Source: Flavobacteriales bacterium UBA2619 (GTDB lineage: Bacteria; Bacteroidota; Bacteroidia; Flavobacteriales_D; Sanyastnellaceae). Taken from it: a stretch of DNA of 6,475 bases. The notes under the pieces are model-generated. The model had not been told where the DNA came from. It saw nothing but the letters and a program-made list of their open reading frames with translations, and ran no database searches. This document shows positions 1-6,475 of this stretch, in pieces. The position numbers and the translations under genes were made by a program. The DNA lies in assembly GCA_002339135.1 (NCBI GenBank), contig DDJR01000086.1, forward strand, positions 1 through 6,475, in the 5' to 3' direction. How positions within the stretch are numbered: the first letter of the stretch is position 1; every line of letters begins with the position of its first letter.

Positions 1-2805
1 AGTTCCCATGAGCTCAATCAACCAGGGACGTACCGCGATGTGATGGACACGACCATTGTGGCCCAATTCAAAGCAGATAATCTGAGTTCCAAGAAGTTAA
101 AATCAATGTGTGAAGGCACTAATTTGCCTTCAGAACTGCCGGTACACTTCCTTGCTTGGACGACAACTCCTTGGACACTGCCTTCTAATACAGCATTAAC
201 TGTAGGGTCAAAAATTGATTACGCAATTGTTCGAACCACAAACAAATACACTGGTGAGGATGGGCTTGTCGTGCTTGCTGAAAAACTTGTAGAAAAACAA
301 TTTGTTAAAGGTCCTGATCACAAAGTTTTGGGGCATTGTAAGGGCTCCGTATTGGTGGGGATGAGGTATGAACAGTTAATAGATTGGGCTCAGCCCATGG
401 AAGATTCAGACCAAGCGTTTAGAGTCATTTCTGGAGACTTTGTAACGACTGAAGATGGTACAGGAATTGTGCATACCGCCCCAACATTTGGAGCGGACGA
501 TGCGTTGGTTGCCAAAGCCGCAGGTGTCCCACCCATGCTCGTCGATGACGGGTCCGGTCACGGTGTTCCACTTGTGGATATGCAAGGAAGATTGCGTGAA
601 GGGTACGGTCCTTTTCCAGGTCGTTTCGTGAAGAATGAGTACTACAATGATGGAGAAGCCCCTGAAAAGTCAGTAGATGTTGAGATTGCGATAGATTTAA
701 AAACACGTGGTCTTGCTTTTAAAGTAGAGAAATACGCTCACTCTTACCCCCATTGTTGGAGAACCGACAAGCCTATTTTATACTTTCCTCTTGACTCTTG
801 GTTTGTTAAAGCTACAGCGAAGAAAGAGAGAATGTCCGAATTGAATAAAACAATTAACTGGAAACCAGAAAGTACGGGCAGTGGAAGATTTGGAAAATGG
901 CTTGAAAACCTCAACGATTGGAACTTAAGTCGCTCGCGTTTTTGGGGAATTCCAATCCCTATTTGGAGAACGGAAGACGGGTCAGAAGAAGTTTGCATCG
1001 GTTCGGTTGAAGAGCTGTCCATTCGATGTGCCGAAGCTGTTGAAGCGGGGTTGATGAAAGAAAACCCTTTGGCTGCGTTCAAGCCAGGCGACATGTCAAA
1101 GTCCAACTATGAATTCTTCGATCTCCACAAACATGTTGTAGACACCATTGTTTTGAAATCAGAAAACGGATTCGCGATGAAGCGAGAAAGTGATTTGATT
1201 GATGTATGGTTTGACTCAGGTTCAATGCCCTACGCACAATGGCATTACCCATTTGAAAACAAGGATAAAGTAGACAAGGAAAAAGCGTATCCGGCCGATT
1301 TTATTGCTGAAGGCGTAGACCAAACAAGAGGTTGGTTCTATACCATGCATGCCATATCTACAATGGTGTTTGACAAAGTTGCTTACAAAAATGTGGTTTC
1401 AAATGGGTTGGTTTTAGATAAAAATGGAGTGAAGATGTCTAAGCGATTGGGCAATGCAATTGACCCATTTTCTACACTTGACAAGTACGGTCCTGATGCG
1501 ACACGTTGGTATATGATCAGCAATGCACAACCTTGGGACAATTTAAAATTCGACCTAGAAGGAATCGCTGAAGTCACGAGAAAGTTTTTTGGGACCCTTC
1601 ACAACACCTTTAACTTCTTTGCGCTTTACGCAAACATTGATGGTTTGAAAGGGGACGAGCCAATTGTGCCTCATCATTCTCGACCAGAAATTGATCGGTG
1701 GATACTTTCACGAATGCATACAGTTTCGAAAGAGGTGAACACAGCATTTGAGGAGTTAGAGCCTACCCGTGCCGCCAGATTGTTACAAAGCTTTGTGATT
1801 GATGAGCTAAGCAACTGGTATGTGCGCTTGAATAGACAACGGTTTTGGAAGGGTTCAATGAATGAGGATAAGGTTTCCGCATACCAAACTCTTGTGACCT
1901 GCCTTCGTACGACAGCAATACTAGGCTCACCGATTGCTCCATTTTTCATGGATCGATTGTACCGCGATTTAAACGAAGGCCTCGGAGGCTCCCGTGTCGG
2001 TGCTGAAAATTCAGTTCACCTTTCGAATTTCCCAACTCCTGACCTTGCAATTGTTGATTCAGAACTTGAAGTCAGAATGGAGTTGGCGAGAAAGTTGTGC
2101 TCACAAGTTTTAAGTCTTAGAAAGCGTGAGAAAATCCGAGTAAGACAGCCGCTTCGACGTATTATGGTTCCTGTATTAGATGAAAAATATGCAGAAAGGT
2201 TATCTGCAATTGAAGATTTAATTCGCTCTGAGGTCAATGTAAAAGAGCTTGAAATAATCCGTGATGGCGGAGGGATCGTCAAGAGTATTAAGCCAGACTT
2301 TAAAGCTCTAGGGCCGCGTTATGGCAAGAGAATGAAGGCAATTGCGGCAGCAATCAACGCATTGCCCGTTGAGGCAACAGATGAATTAGAAAAAGAAGGA
2401 ACATTGACCATAGTGCCTGATGATGGCCAAGGTGAAGTAGAAATCGTTGTTTCGGATGTTCAAATCTCTACAGAGGACATTCCAGGTTGGCTTGTGTCTA
2501 GTGAAGGCGGATTAACTGTGGCACTAGACATTACGATTGACAAACACTTAAGAGCTGAAGGTCTTTCTAGAGAGCTTGTTAATCGAGTTCAAAACGTCCG
2601 CAAAGACATAGGTCTAGAAGTGACAGACAGAATAAGTCTAGTGATTCACGCAGAAGAGGAAATAAGTAGTCAATTACAAGAAAATTTGTCCTATATTCGA
2701 ACTCAAACGTTAGCAGAGAGTGTCGAGTGGAATAATGGCGCTGAGGGAGTTGAAATTGAATTAGAAGAAGGCTTGATCGTCATGGTTCAAGTTGTAAAAT
2801 ATTAA
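1..2805 (+). CDS. ileS: Isoleucyl-tRNA synthetase (IleS), 5'-truncated by the window edge
   Basis: Class I aminoacyl-tRNA synthetase that charges tRNA-Ile in the cytoplasm and hydrolyses misactivated valine. The frame is open from base 1 (reading SSHELNQPG), so the gene begins upstream; 934 codons plus a TAA stop are visible. Roughly 200 N-terminal residues, including the HIGH motif, are judged missing by comparison with family members of about 1100 residues. Numbering from base 1, the CP1 editing domain shows WTTTPWTLPSN (about residues 53-63) and GTGIVHTAP followed by FGADD (about 153-167). The catalytic core resumes with DVWFDSGS (401-408) and the KMSKR signature (478-482, bases 1432-1446). 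An anticodon-binding helical domain follows from about base 1680 (RPEIDRWILSRM). The C-terminal region has no paired-cysteine zinc motif. That absence plus KMSKR rather than KMSKS suggests the eukaryote-like IleS2 clade, which is an inference. The next gene starts 10 bases downstream. Confidence 0.97.
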   Translation, partial: SSHELNQPGTYRDVMDTTIVAQFKADNLSSKKLKSMCEGTNLPSELPVHFLAWTTTPWTLPSNTALTVGSKIDYAIVRTTNKYTGEDGLVVLAEKLVEKQFVKGPDHKVLGHCKGSVLVGMRYEQLIDWAQPMEDSDQAFRVISGDFVTTEDGTGIVHTAPTFGADDALVAKAAGVPPMLVDDGSGHGVPLVDMQGRLREGYGPFPGRFVKNEYYNDGEAPEKSVDVEIAIDLKTRGLAFKVEKYAHSYPHCWRTDKPILYFPLDSWFVKATAKKERMSELNKTINWKPESTGSGRFGKWLENLNDWNLSRSRFWGIPIPIWRTEDGSEEVCIGSVEELSIRCAEAVEAGLMKENPLAAFKPGDMSKSNYEFFDLHKHVVDTIVLKSENGFAMKRESDLIDVWFDSGSMPYAQWHYPFENKDKVDKEKAYPADFIAEGVDQTRGWFYTMHAISTMVFDKVAYKNVVSNGLVLDKNGVKMSKRLGNAIDPFSTLDKYGPDATRWYMISNAQPWDNLKFDLEGIAEVTRKFFGTLHNTFNFFALYANIDGLKGDEPIVPHHSRPEIDRWILSRMHTVSKEVNTAFEELEPTRAARLLQSFVIDELSNWYVRLNRQRFWKGSMNEDKVSAYQTLVTCLRTTAILGSPIAPFFMDRLYRDLNEGLGGSRVGAENSVHLSNFPTPDLAIVDSELEVRMELARKLCSQVLSLRKREKIRVRQPLRRIMVPVLDEKYAERLSAIEDLIRSEVNVKELEIIRDGGGIVKSIKPDFKALGPRYGKRMKAIAAAINALPVEATDELEKEGTLTIVPDDGQGEVEIVVSDVQISTEDIPGWLVSSEGGLTVALDITIDKHLRAEGLSRELVNRVQNVRKDIGLEVTDRISLVIHAEEEISSQLQENLSYIRTQTLAESVEWNNGAEGVEIELEEGLIVMVQVVKY

Positions 2806-2815
2806 AAGCCCAGTC

Positions 2816-3187
2816 ATGGCAGAATCAAAATACGCGGAGGCAGATCTCAAGGAATTCAGTGATATCATTGAGAAAAAATTGGAAATCGCACGCGAAGATT
2901 TAGAACAATTGCAATCGTCTTTGTCACACAAGGACGACAACACCACAGAGGATACATCCCCGACATTTAAAATGATGGAAGATGGTTCTGAGACGATGAG
3001 TCGTGAAGAAACGTCAGCATTGGCGGGGAGGCAAGAGAAGTTTATTCGCAATTTAGAAAACGCTCTCTTAAGAATTAAAAATAAAACTTACGGGATTTGT
3101 AGAGTCACTGGAAAATTAATCCCCAAGGCTCGTTTGCGCCTTGTGCCTCACGCCACTCTTTCCATGGAGGCGAAAGAGAGACAGTAA
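2816..3187 (+). CDS. DksA/TraR-family transcription regulator with degenerate zinc finger
   Basis: Small cytoplasmic protein (123 residues) of the DksA/TraR family, whose members enter the RNA polymerase secondary channel and modulate initiation, often together with ppGpp. An acidic, probably coiled-coil N-terminal half (residues about 8-85) leads into the family signature YGICRVTGKLIPKARLR (92-108) and a conserved VPHATLS tail. Canonical DksA has four zinc-binding cysteines (CxxC...CxxC); here only Cys95 remains and the other positions are Thr, His or other residues. From memory, Bacteroidota homologues look the same, so this is a lineage trait rather than decay. The acidic DxxDxA coiled-coil tip of E. 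coli DksA is not recognisable; the equivalent stretch reads MEDGSETMSREE. The ATG start follows ileS by 10 bases with no Shine-Dalgarno sequence, and the family's usual length supports it. It lies between ileS and lspA, a recurrent arrangement in this phylum. Family membership is secure; target promoters and ppGpp response are unknown. Confidence 0.92.
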   Translation: MAESKYAEADLKEFSDIIEKKLEIAREDLEQLQSSLSHKDDNTTEDTSPTFKMMEDGSETMSREETSALAGRQEKFIRNLENALLRIKNKTYGICRVTGKLIPKARLRLVPHATLSMEAKERQ

Positions 3188-3204
3188 TTCGATTTTAATA
3201 AATC

Positions 3205-3789
3205 ATGCAAAAGCTCGTGTTAAAGTGGGTCATCCCTCTTTTGTTAGCTGATCAACTTTTAAAAATTTATGTAAAGCTCAACTTTACAATTGGAGAGCGC
3301 GCGGAATTTATTCCTGGTTTGCTAGAATTGCAGTTCATAGAAAATGAAGGAATGGCCTTCGGTTGGGCATTGCCAGGTGTGGCTGGAAAACTAGTATTAA
3401 CAACATTTCGTCTCATTGCATCTGTTGGAATCGGCATTTATTTATTCAAACTGGTTAAGGAAAAGGCTCACGTAGGTCTTCTTAGATCTGTTTCCCTAAT
3501 CTGGTCTGGGGCACTAGGGAATATCGTAGACAGCACCGTCTACGGACGCTTGTTCTCTCACTCTGGGTGGGGAACAACAGCTGAGTTTAGTGTTGAAAAT
3601 GGGTATGCACCCTGGCTTATGGCAAACGTGGTGGACATGTTTCATTTTACCCTCCAATGGCCAGATTGGATGCTTTTTAATTTGAGCGGATTGGAAGTTT
3701 TTCCTCCGATTTGGAATATTGCTGATGCATCAATTTCTATAGGCGTAATATGGATTGTTGTCAACCAAAAACGTTTTTTTCAAGAACCC
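3205..3789 (+). other. lspA: LspA domain of the fusion (signal peptidase II)
   Basis: Encodes residues 1-195. Four probable membrane helices are visible: about 5-22, 63-81, 92-109 and 172-187. Conserved family residues are present: Asp16 and Lys20 in the first helix (ADQLLK), Asn47 in ENEGMAFG, Asn106 and Asp109 in ALGNIVDS, the catalytic Asp144 in NVVDMF, and the catalytic Asp174 in WNIADASISIGV. The usual Arg after the GNxxD aspartate is Ser110. About 26 extra residues separate GNIVD from VVD, containing a NGYAPWL stretch; both features match what I recall of Bacteroidota LspA. The domain is therefore intact and probably active in cleaving diacylglyceryl-prolipoproteins before the lipidated cysteine. 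It ends almost directly after the fourth helix (NQKRFFQEP), without the charged cytoplasmic tail that many free homologues carry. Confidence 0.93.
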
Positions 3790-5715
3790 ATGCAGAGACA
3801 TCAAAGAAGAAAATCTAGAAAAGTCCAAATTGGTAATTTGAGTTTAGGTGGTGACGCCCCAATTCGAATTCAGTCTATGACGACCACAGACACGAAGAAT
3901 GTTGAGGCGAGTATAGAACAATCATTAAGCCTGATTAATGTTGGGAGTGAATTGGTTCGCCTCACAGCTCCGAGCATTAAAGATGCAGATGCATTAGAAC
4001 ATATTGTGAAGGGTGTACGAGAAATGGGCAAAGACACACCCATTGTAGCGGACATCCATTTTACACCCAATGCGGCTATAAGGGCTGCCGATTTTGTTGA
4101 GAAAGTTCGGGTTAACCCAGGAAATTATGCCGACAAAAAGAAGTTTGATGTTCACGAATACACTGACGAATCCTATGCGGATGAATTAATTAGAATCAAG
4201 GAGAAATTTACTCCCTTGGTGCTAAAGTGTAAGGAGCTAGGAAGGACAATCAGAATAGGCACCAATCACGGCTCGCTTTCGGATAGAATTACCAGCAGAT
4301 ACGGTGATACTCCACTTGGAATGGTTGAGAGTGCTCTAGAATTTTTACGCATTGCTGAGGGATGCGGGTTTTTTGACATGGTCATTTCGATGAAGTCTTC
4401 GAACACACTTGTGATGGTCCAAGCGTATCGACTTTTGGTCAGCAGAATGGATGAGGAAGGCATGAATTACCCGCTTCATCTAGGCGTCACAGAAGCTGGA
4501 GATGGAGAAGATGGTAGAATTAAGTCTGCGGTAGGCATTGGCACCTTGCTAGAAGAAGGAGTGGGAGACACAATTAGGGTGTCTTTGACGGAATCCCCAG
4601 AAGCGGAAATCCCAGTCGCCAGAGCGTTGGTTGAGAGATACGAAAAACGAAGTGAATATGAATTGGGTGAGGGTCAATTTGTGAGCCAAGTTGATCCATT
4701 TGCATATACAAAGCGAAAAACAACAGAAATAGGTAAAATTGGAGGAAAAAATGTCCCTGTTGTGATTTCTAGTTTGAGGGTGAATGGAGAAATCACACAA
4801 GCAAACTTGGTAGGAGCTGGTTACAGATACGCTATCGCAGATGACAAATGGAACATTGCTGATCGGGCGTGTGATGTTATTTTTTCAGGATCTAAAGTTG
4901 TCAAATTCTCACTACCGGGCACTTTAATGGTGTTGATGAACGGAGCGGATTGGCTCTCCAAGGCCATGGGGAATGATAGCCTGGACAGACATTACCCCAT
5001 TTGGCATAAATCAGAATGGTCAGGTGTGACCTCGTTTGCAAAAGTGAACTTTATTCAGGTGAGGAGAGATGACTTGTCAAAAGGGTTTTTACAAAAACTT
5101 GCAACAAGAAAGGATGTTGTTCTGATTTTAGAGACTGCGTGTGAGAACGCGATGATGGATCTAAGAATGTCTGTTGAGCTGGTAGAAAAAAATGGAGGCG
5201 AAGGATTGCCCGTTGTGTTAAAGCGAGTCATGAATCAAGTCGGTAAAGAAGAATTCACACTTTACCAATCCACTGATTTAGGTGGAGTCTTCATTGACGG
5301 TCAAGGTGATGGTATTTGGGTAGATGGCGAAGGTGTAAGTCTTTCTGACAGAACCAAATTGGCATTTGGTATTTTACAGGCGACCAGAACACGGATATCT
5401 CAAACTGAATATATTTCTTGCCCGAGCTGTGGACGAACACTTTTTGACTTAGAAGAAACGACTGCAAAAATCAGATTGGCGACGGGTCATTTGAAAGGTC
5501 TGAAGATTGGAATTATGGGATGCATTGTTAATGGTCCTGGTGAAATGGCAGATGCTGATTACGGCTATGTAGGCACAGGTGTAGGTAAGATTACACTTTA
5601 CAAAGAGAAAGAAGTGGTCACGAAAAATGTACCTGAAAGTGAAGGCGTAGAAGCCCTGATCGACTTAATTAAAAAAGGTGGAGACTGGGTGGAGCTATCA
5701 GAAACACAGTCTTAA
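3205..5715 (+). CDS. lspA-ispG: LspA-IspG in-frame fusion: lipoprotein signal peptidase II joined to HMBPP synthase
   Basis: One uninterrupted frame of 836 codons contains two complete enzymes. Residues 1 to about 192 are LspA, the membrane aspartyl protease that removes signal peptides from prolipoproteins. Residues 196-836 are IspG (GcpE), the cytoplasmic iron-sulfur enzyme that converts methylerythritol cyclodiphosphate to HMBPP in the MEP isoprenoid pathway. The linker between the last membrane helix (ending near residue 187) and the conserved IspG start (RRKSRKVQIG, 201-210) is only about 13 residues. LspA's C-terminus is cytoplasmic, so the topology permits a working fusion anchored to the inner membrane face. 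The start is ATG, 17 bases after the preceding stop, in AT-rich DNA without a Shine-Dalgarno sequence; MQKLVLKWVI fits the usual LspA N-terminus. An internal ATG at 3790 matches where free IspG would begin, and a T7 run lies just before it. The two activities are certain by family; whether the cell makes one fused polypeptide is not. Confidence 0.85.
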   Translation: MQKLVLKWVIPLLLADQLLKIYVKLNFTIGERAEFIPGLLELQFIENEGMAFGWALPGVAGKLVLTTFRLIASVGIGIYLFKLVKEKAHVGLLRSVSLIWSGALGNIVDSTVYGRLFSHSGWGTTAEFSVENGYAPWLMANVVDMFHFTLQWPDWMLFNLSGLEVFPPIWNIADASISIGVIWIVVNQKRFFQEPMQRHQRRKSRKVQIGNLSLGGDAPIRIQSMTTTDTKNVEASIEQSLSLINVGSELVRLTAPSIKDADALEHIVKGVREMGKDTPIVADIHFTPNAAIRAADFVEKVRVNPGNYADKKKFDVHEYTDESYADELIRIKEKFTPLVLKCKELGRTIRIGTNHGSLSDRITSRYGDTPLGMVESALEFLRIAEGCGFFDMVISMKSSNTLVMVQAYRLLVSRMDEEGMNYPLHLGVTEAGDGEDGRIKSAVGIGTLLEEGVGDTIRVSLTESPEAEIPVARALVERYEKRSEYELGEGQFVSQVDPFAYTKRKTTEIGKIGGKNVPVVISSLRVNGEITQANLVGAGYRYAIADDKWNIADRACDVIFSGSKVVKFSLPGTLMVLMNGADWLSKAMGNDSLDRHYPIWHKSEWSGVTSFAKVNFIQVRRDDLSKGFLQKLATRKDVVLILETACENAMMDLRMSVELVEKNGGEGLPVVLKRVMNQVGKEEFTLYQSTDLGGVFIDGQGDGIWVDGEGVSLSDRTKLAFGILQATRTRISQTEYISCPSCGRTLFDLEETTAKIRLATGHLKGLKIGIMGCIVNGPGEMADADYGYVGTGVGKITLYKEKEVVTKNVPESEGVEALIDLIKKGGDWVELSETQS
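3774..3780 (+). other. T7 run at the lspA/ispG join, in phase as a slippery heptamer
   Basis: Seven consecutive Ts lie 9 bases before the ATG at 3790. Read in the LspA frame they fall as cgT TTT TTT, the X_XXY_YYZ phase needed for simultaneous -1 tRNA slippage. A -1 shift, or one extra T, would end translation at TAG 3816-3818 and give a free LspA with a short Ser/Lys-rich tail. One missing T would end it at TGA 3839-3841. In either case ispG could start at 3790, overlapping by 29 or 52 bases. I see no obvious strong hairpin downstream or Shine-Dalgarno stimulator upstream, so programmed slippage is only a possibility. The run is equally a likely place for a sequencing or assembly indel. Confidence 0.4.
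3790..5715 (+). other. ispG: IspG (GcpE) domain of the fusion, long three-domain form; possible independent start at ATG 3790
   Basis: Encodes residues 196-836, 641 residues when counted from the internal ATG, which is the size of the long IspG found in Bacteroidota, Chlamydiae and plants. The TIM-barrel domain (about 201-480) carries GGDAPIRIQSMTTTDT, KVRVNPGNYADKKKF, RIGTNHGSLSDRI, RYGDTPLGMVESA and HLGVTEAGDGEDG. A long insert (about 482-730) with weaker conservation follows; it is the extra middle domain of the long form. The C-terminal reductase-like domain holds the 4Fe-4S ligands Cys739 and Cys742 (CPSCGRT) and Cys773 (MGCIVNGPGE), with conserved Glu780. All key residues are present, so catalysis is expected, with electrons from ferredoxin or flavodoxin. 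If read separately it could start at ATG 3790 (MQRHQRRKSRKVQIG); only a weak purine stretch (AAGAA, 3782-3786) precedes it. The product HMBPP feeds IspH, which is not in this window. Confidence 0.93.
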
Positions 5716-6453
5716 TTGGAGCCTGTTGCGATTCAAGCGGTGGTAATAGGTAGCGTAACCTATAGTGATTCGAGCAGGGTGGTAAAGGTCTTGACAGAAG
5801 AAAACGGGGTTATTCCAATTTGGGTTAGAACAGGTAAAAAGGCGAAAAAAGCCATTTGGCATCCACTTTCTATGGTAGAGTTGTCGGGCTTTACACGGAA
5901 GAAATCAGGGGGATTGGCTAATTTTAAAGAAGCCTCAAGATGTCTGCCGGCAAACAATTTATTGAACGATGCGAAAAGGTCATCGGTTGCATTTTTTATA
6001 GCTGAAGTGTTAGACAAATCATTAGAAGATGAAGTTCCATTGCCGGAAGTATTCAACTTAATGATTGACATAATCAACCTCATTGAATTGGAAAATTCAG
6101 TATCAAGCTTGCATATATTTTTTATGTCTCGACTGGTTGATGCATTGGGTTTAATGCCAGAAGAGTTAGATGTGGAAAACAGCGGCCTAGTGAAAAGTTT
6201 ACATTTAGATACTGGGGAGTGGTCTGAAATTAACAGGAGTTTAACCGCAAAAGACCATTACTTAAGTTTTGATTTGGCCTTAAAGTTGATGGCAATCTCT
6301 GGCATGAATTTTGAACAATCGCAGAGGATAGTTTTATCCAAGTCAGACAAAAAAGAACTTCTACTTGGGATGGTCATGTTCGTTCAATTGCATCATTCTG
6401 GTTTACGAGAAATAAAAAGTTATGACGTACTTGAGACAATTTTTGCAGCCTAA
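5716..6453 (+). CDS. recO: DNA repair protein RecO (divergent), TTG start
   Basis: RecO is a recombination mediator that, with RecR (and RecF), loads RecA onto SSB-coated single-stranded DNA and anneals complementary strands. The 245-residue length fits the family. The N-terminal OB-fold region reads AVVIGSVTYSDSSRVVKVLTE (about residues 8-28), aligning with the family pattern of a hydrophobic strand, then GETS-like residues, then a strand ending T-E-E-x-G. The helical C-terminal domain ends with VQLHHSGLREIKSYDVLETIF (about 223-243), matching the family's LHxxGxxxxKSxxVL ending. The four-cysteine zinc site of some RecO proteins is absent; the only cysteine is Cys76. The start is inferred as TTG: it directly follows the ispG TAA with no spacer, lies in the same frame, and gives the correct distance to the conserved SDSS segment. 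The next in-frame alternative, GTG at 5740, would remove the first strand. Translation probably depends on coupling to ispG. Overall divergence makes this call slightly less certain than its neighbours. Confidence 0.86.
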   Translation: MEPVAIQAVVIGSVTYSDSSRVVKVLTEENGVIPIWVRTGKKAKKAIWHPLSMVELSGFTRKKSGGLANFKEASRCLPANNLLNDAKRSSVAFFIAEVLDKSLEDEVPLPEVFNLMIDIINLIELENSVSSLHIFFMSRLVDALGLMPEELDVENSGLVKSLHLDTGEWSEINRSLTAKDHYLSFDLALKLMAISGMNFEQSQRIVLSKSDKKELLLGMVMFVQLHHSGLREIKSYDVLETIFAA

Positions 6454-6475
6454 AAAACAAGCCACGATTTTTTTA
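6454..6475 (+). other. AT-rich tail after recO, possible left part of a terminator
   Basis: After the recO stop come an A-rich stretch, a short GC-containing core (GCCACGA, 6461-6467) and a run of seven Ts (6468-6474). Within the window only the A run can pair with the T run, which is weak. The GC-containing core could be the left arm of a rho-independent hairpin whose right arm lies beyond base 6475, but that cannot be seen here. Confidence 0.25.

Noticed and set aside
425..2282. Several minus-strand open frames inside ileS (64 to 120 codons)
   Set aside because: They lie opposite a strongly conserved gene, their translations show no recognisable domain, and they have no intergenic space or promoter-like context.
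2761..3051. Minus-strand open frame spanning the ileS end and the DksA-like gene
   Set aside because: It overlaps two well-supported genes in the antisense direction and its translation is low-complexity, serine-rich and matches nothing recognised.
2806..3204. Separate promoters in the short gaps before the DksA-like gene and lspA
   Set aside because: The gaps are only 10 and 17 bases and I found no convincing Bacteroidota -7/-33 element near them; read-through from upstream is simpler.
4650..5395. Poorly conserved middle part of IspG, considered as a third fused domain
   Set aside because: Long-form IspG of Bacteroidota, Chlamydiae and plants has an insert of this size at this position, so it is part of normal IspG architecture.
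5760..6083. Minus-strand open frame of 107 codons opposite recO
   Set aside because: Antisense shadow of recO; the + strand translation has RecO-like motifs at both ends while this one has none.
6451..6475. A-run and T-run after recO as a complete rho-independent terminator
   Set aside because: Only an A:T stem of about six or seven pairs with a ten-base loop can form inside the window; any GC-containing right arm would have to lie beyond the end.

Overview
This window looks like chromosomal housekeeping DNA from a member of the Bacteroidota, most likely a Flavobacteriia-like (possibly marine, Cryomorphaceae-like) bacterium. Four things support this. The order ileS - TraR/DksA-family gene - lspA is typical of that phylum. 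IspG is the long, insert-containing form. LspA carries the long insertion between its GNxxD and VVD motifs that I associate with Bacteroidota. Start sites lack Shine-Dalgarno sequences and the DNA is moderately AT-rich. The family calls are strong; the taxonomic call is an inference from protein features only.

Layout, all on the + strand and almost gap-free: 1-2805 is the 3' part of ileS (isoleucyl-tRNA synthetase, N-terminus outside the window). 2816-3187 is a small DksA/TraR-family regulator without an intact zinc finger. 3205-5715 is a single open frame encoding LspA (lipoprotein signal peptidase, residues 1 to about 192) joined in frame to a complete long-form IspG (HMBPP synthase, from about residue 196). 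5716-6453 is a divergent recO (recombination mediator) that starts with TTG directly after the ispG stop. Gaps are 10, 17 and 0 bases, so the set reads as one transcription unit. No internal promoter, RNA gene, mobile element, CRISPR array or large repeat was seen. The last 22 bases are AT-rich and may begin a terminator.

The notable point is the lspA-ispG join. Both halves keep their catalytic residues. LspA ends with its fourth membrane helix heading into the cytoplasm, so a fused IspG would sit on the inner face of the membrane. The join contains a run of seven Ts in exact X_XXY_YYZ phase, followed by an ATG at 3790 that could serve as an independent ispG start. The open frame may therefore be a true membrane-tethered enzyme fusion, a slippage-controlled pair of products, or two overlapping genes merged by one homopolymer error. 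The sequence alone cannot choose among these. The other genes are ordinary housekeeping functions: tRNA charging, transcription control, lipoprotein maturation, isoprenoid precursor synthesis and DNA repair.
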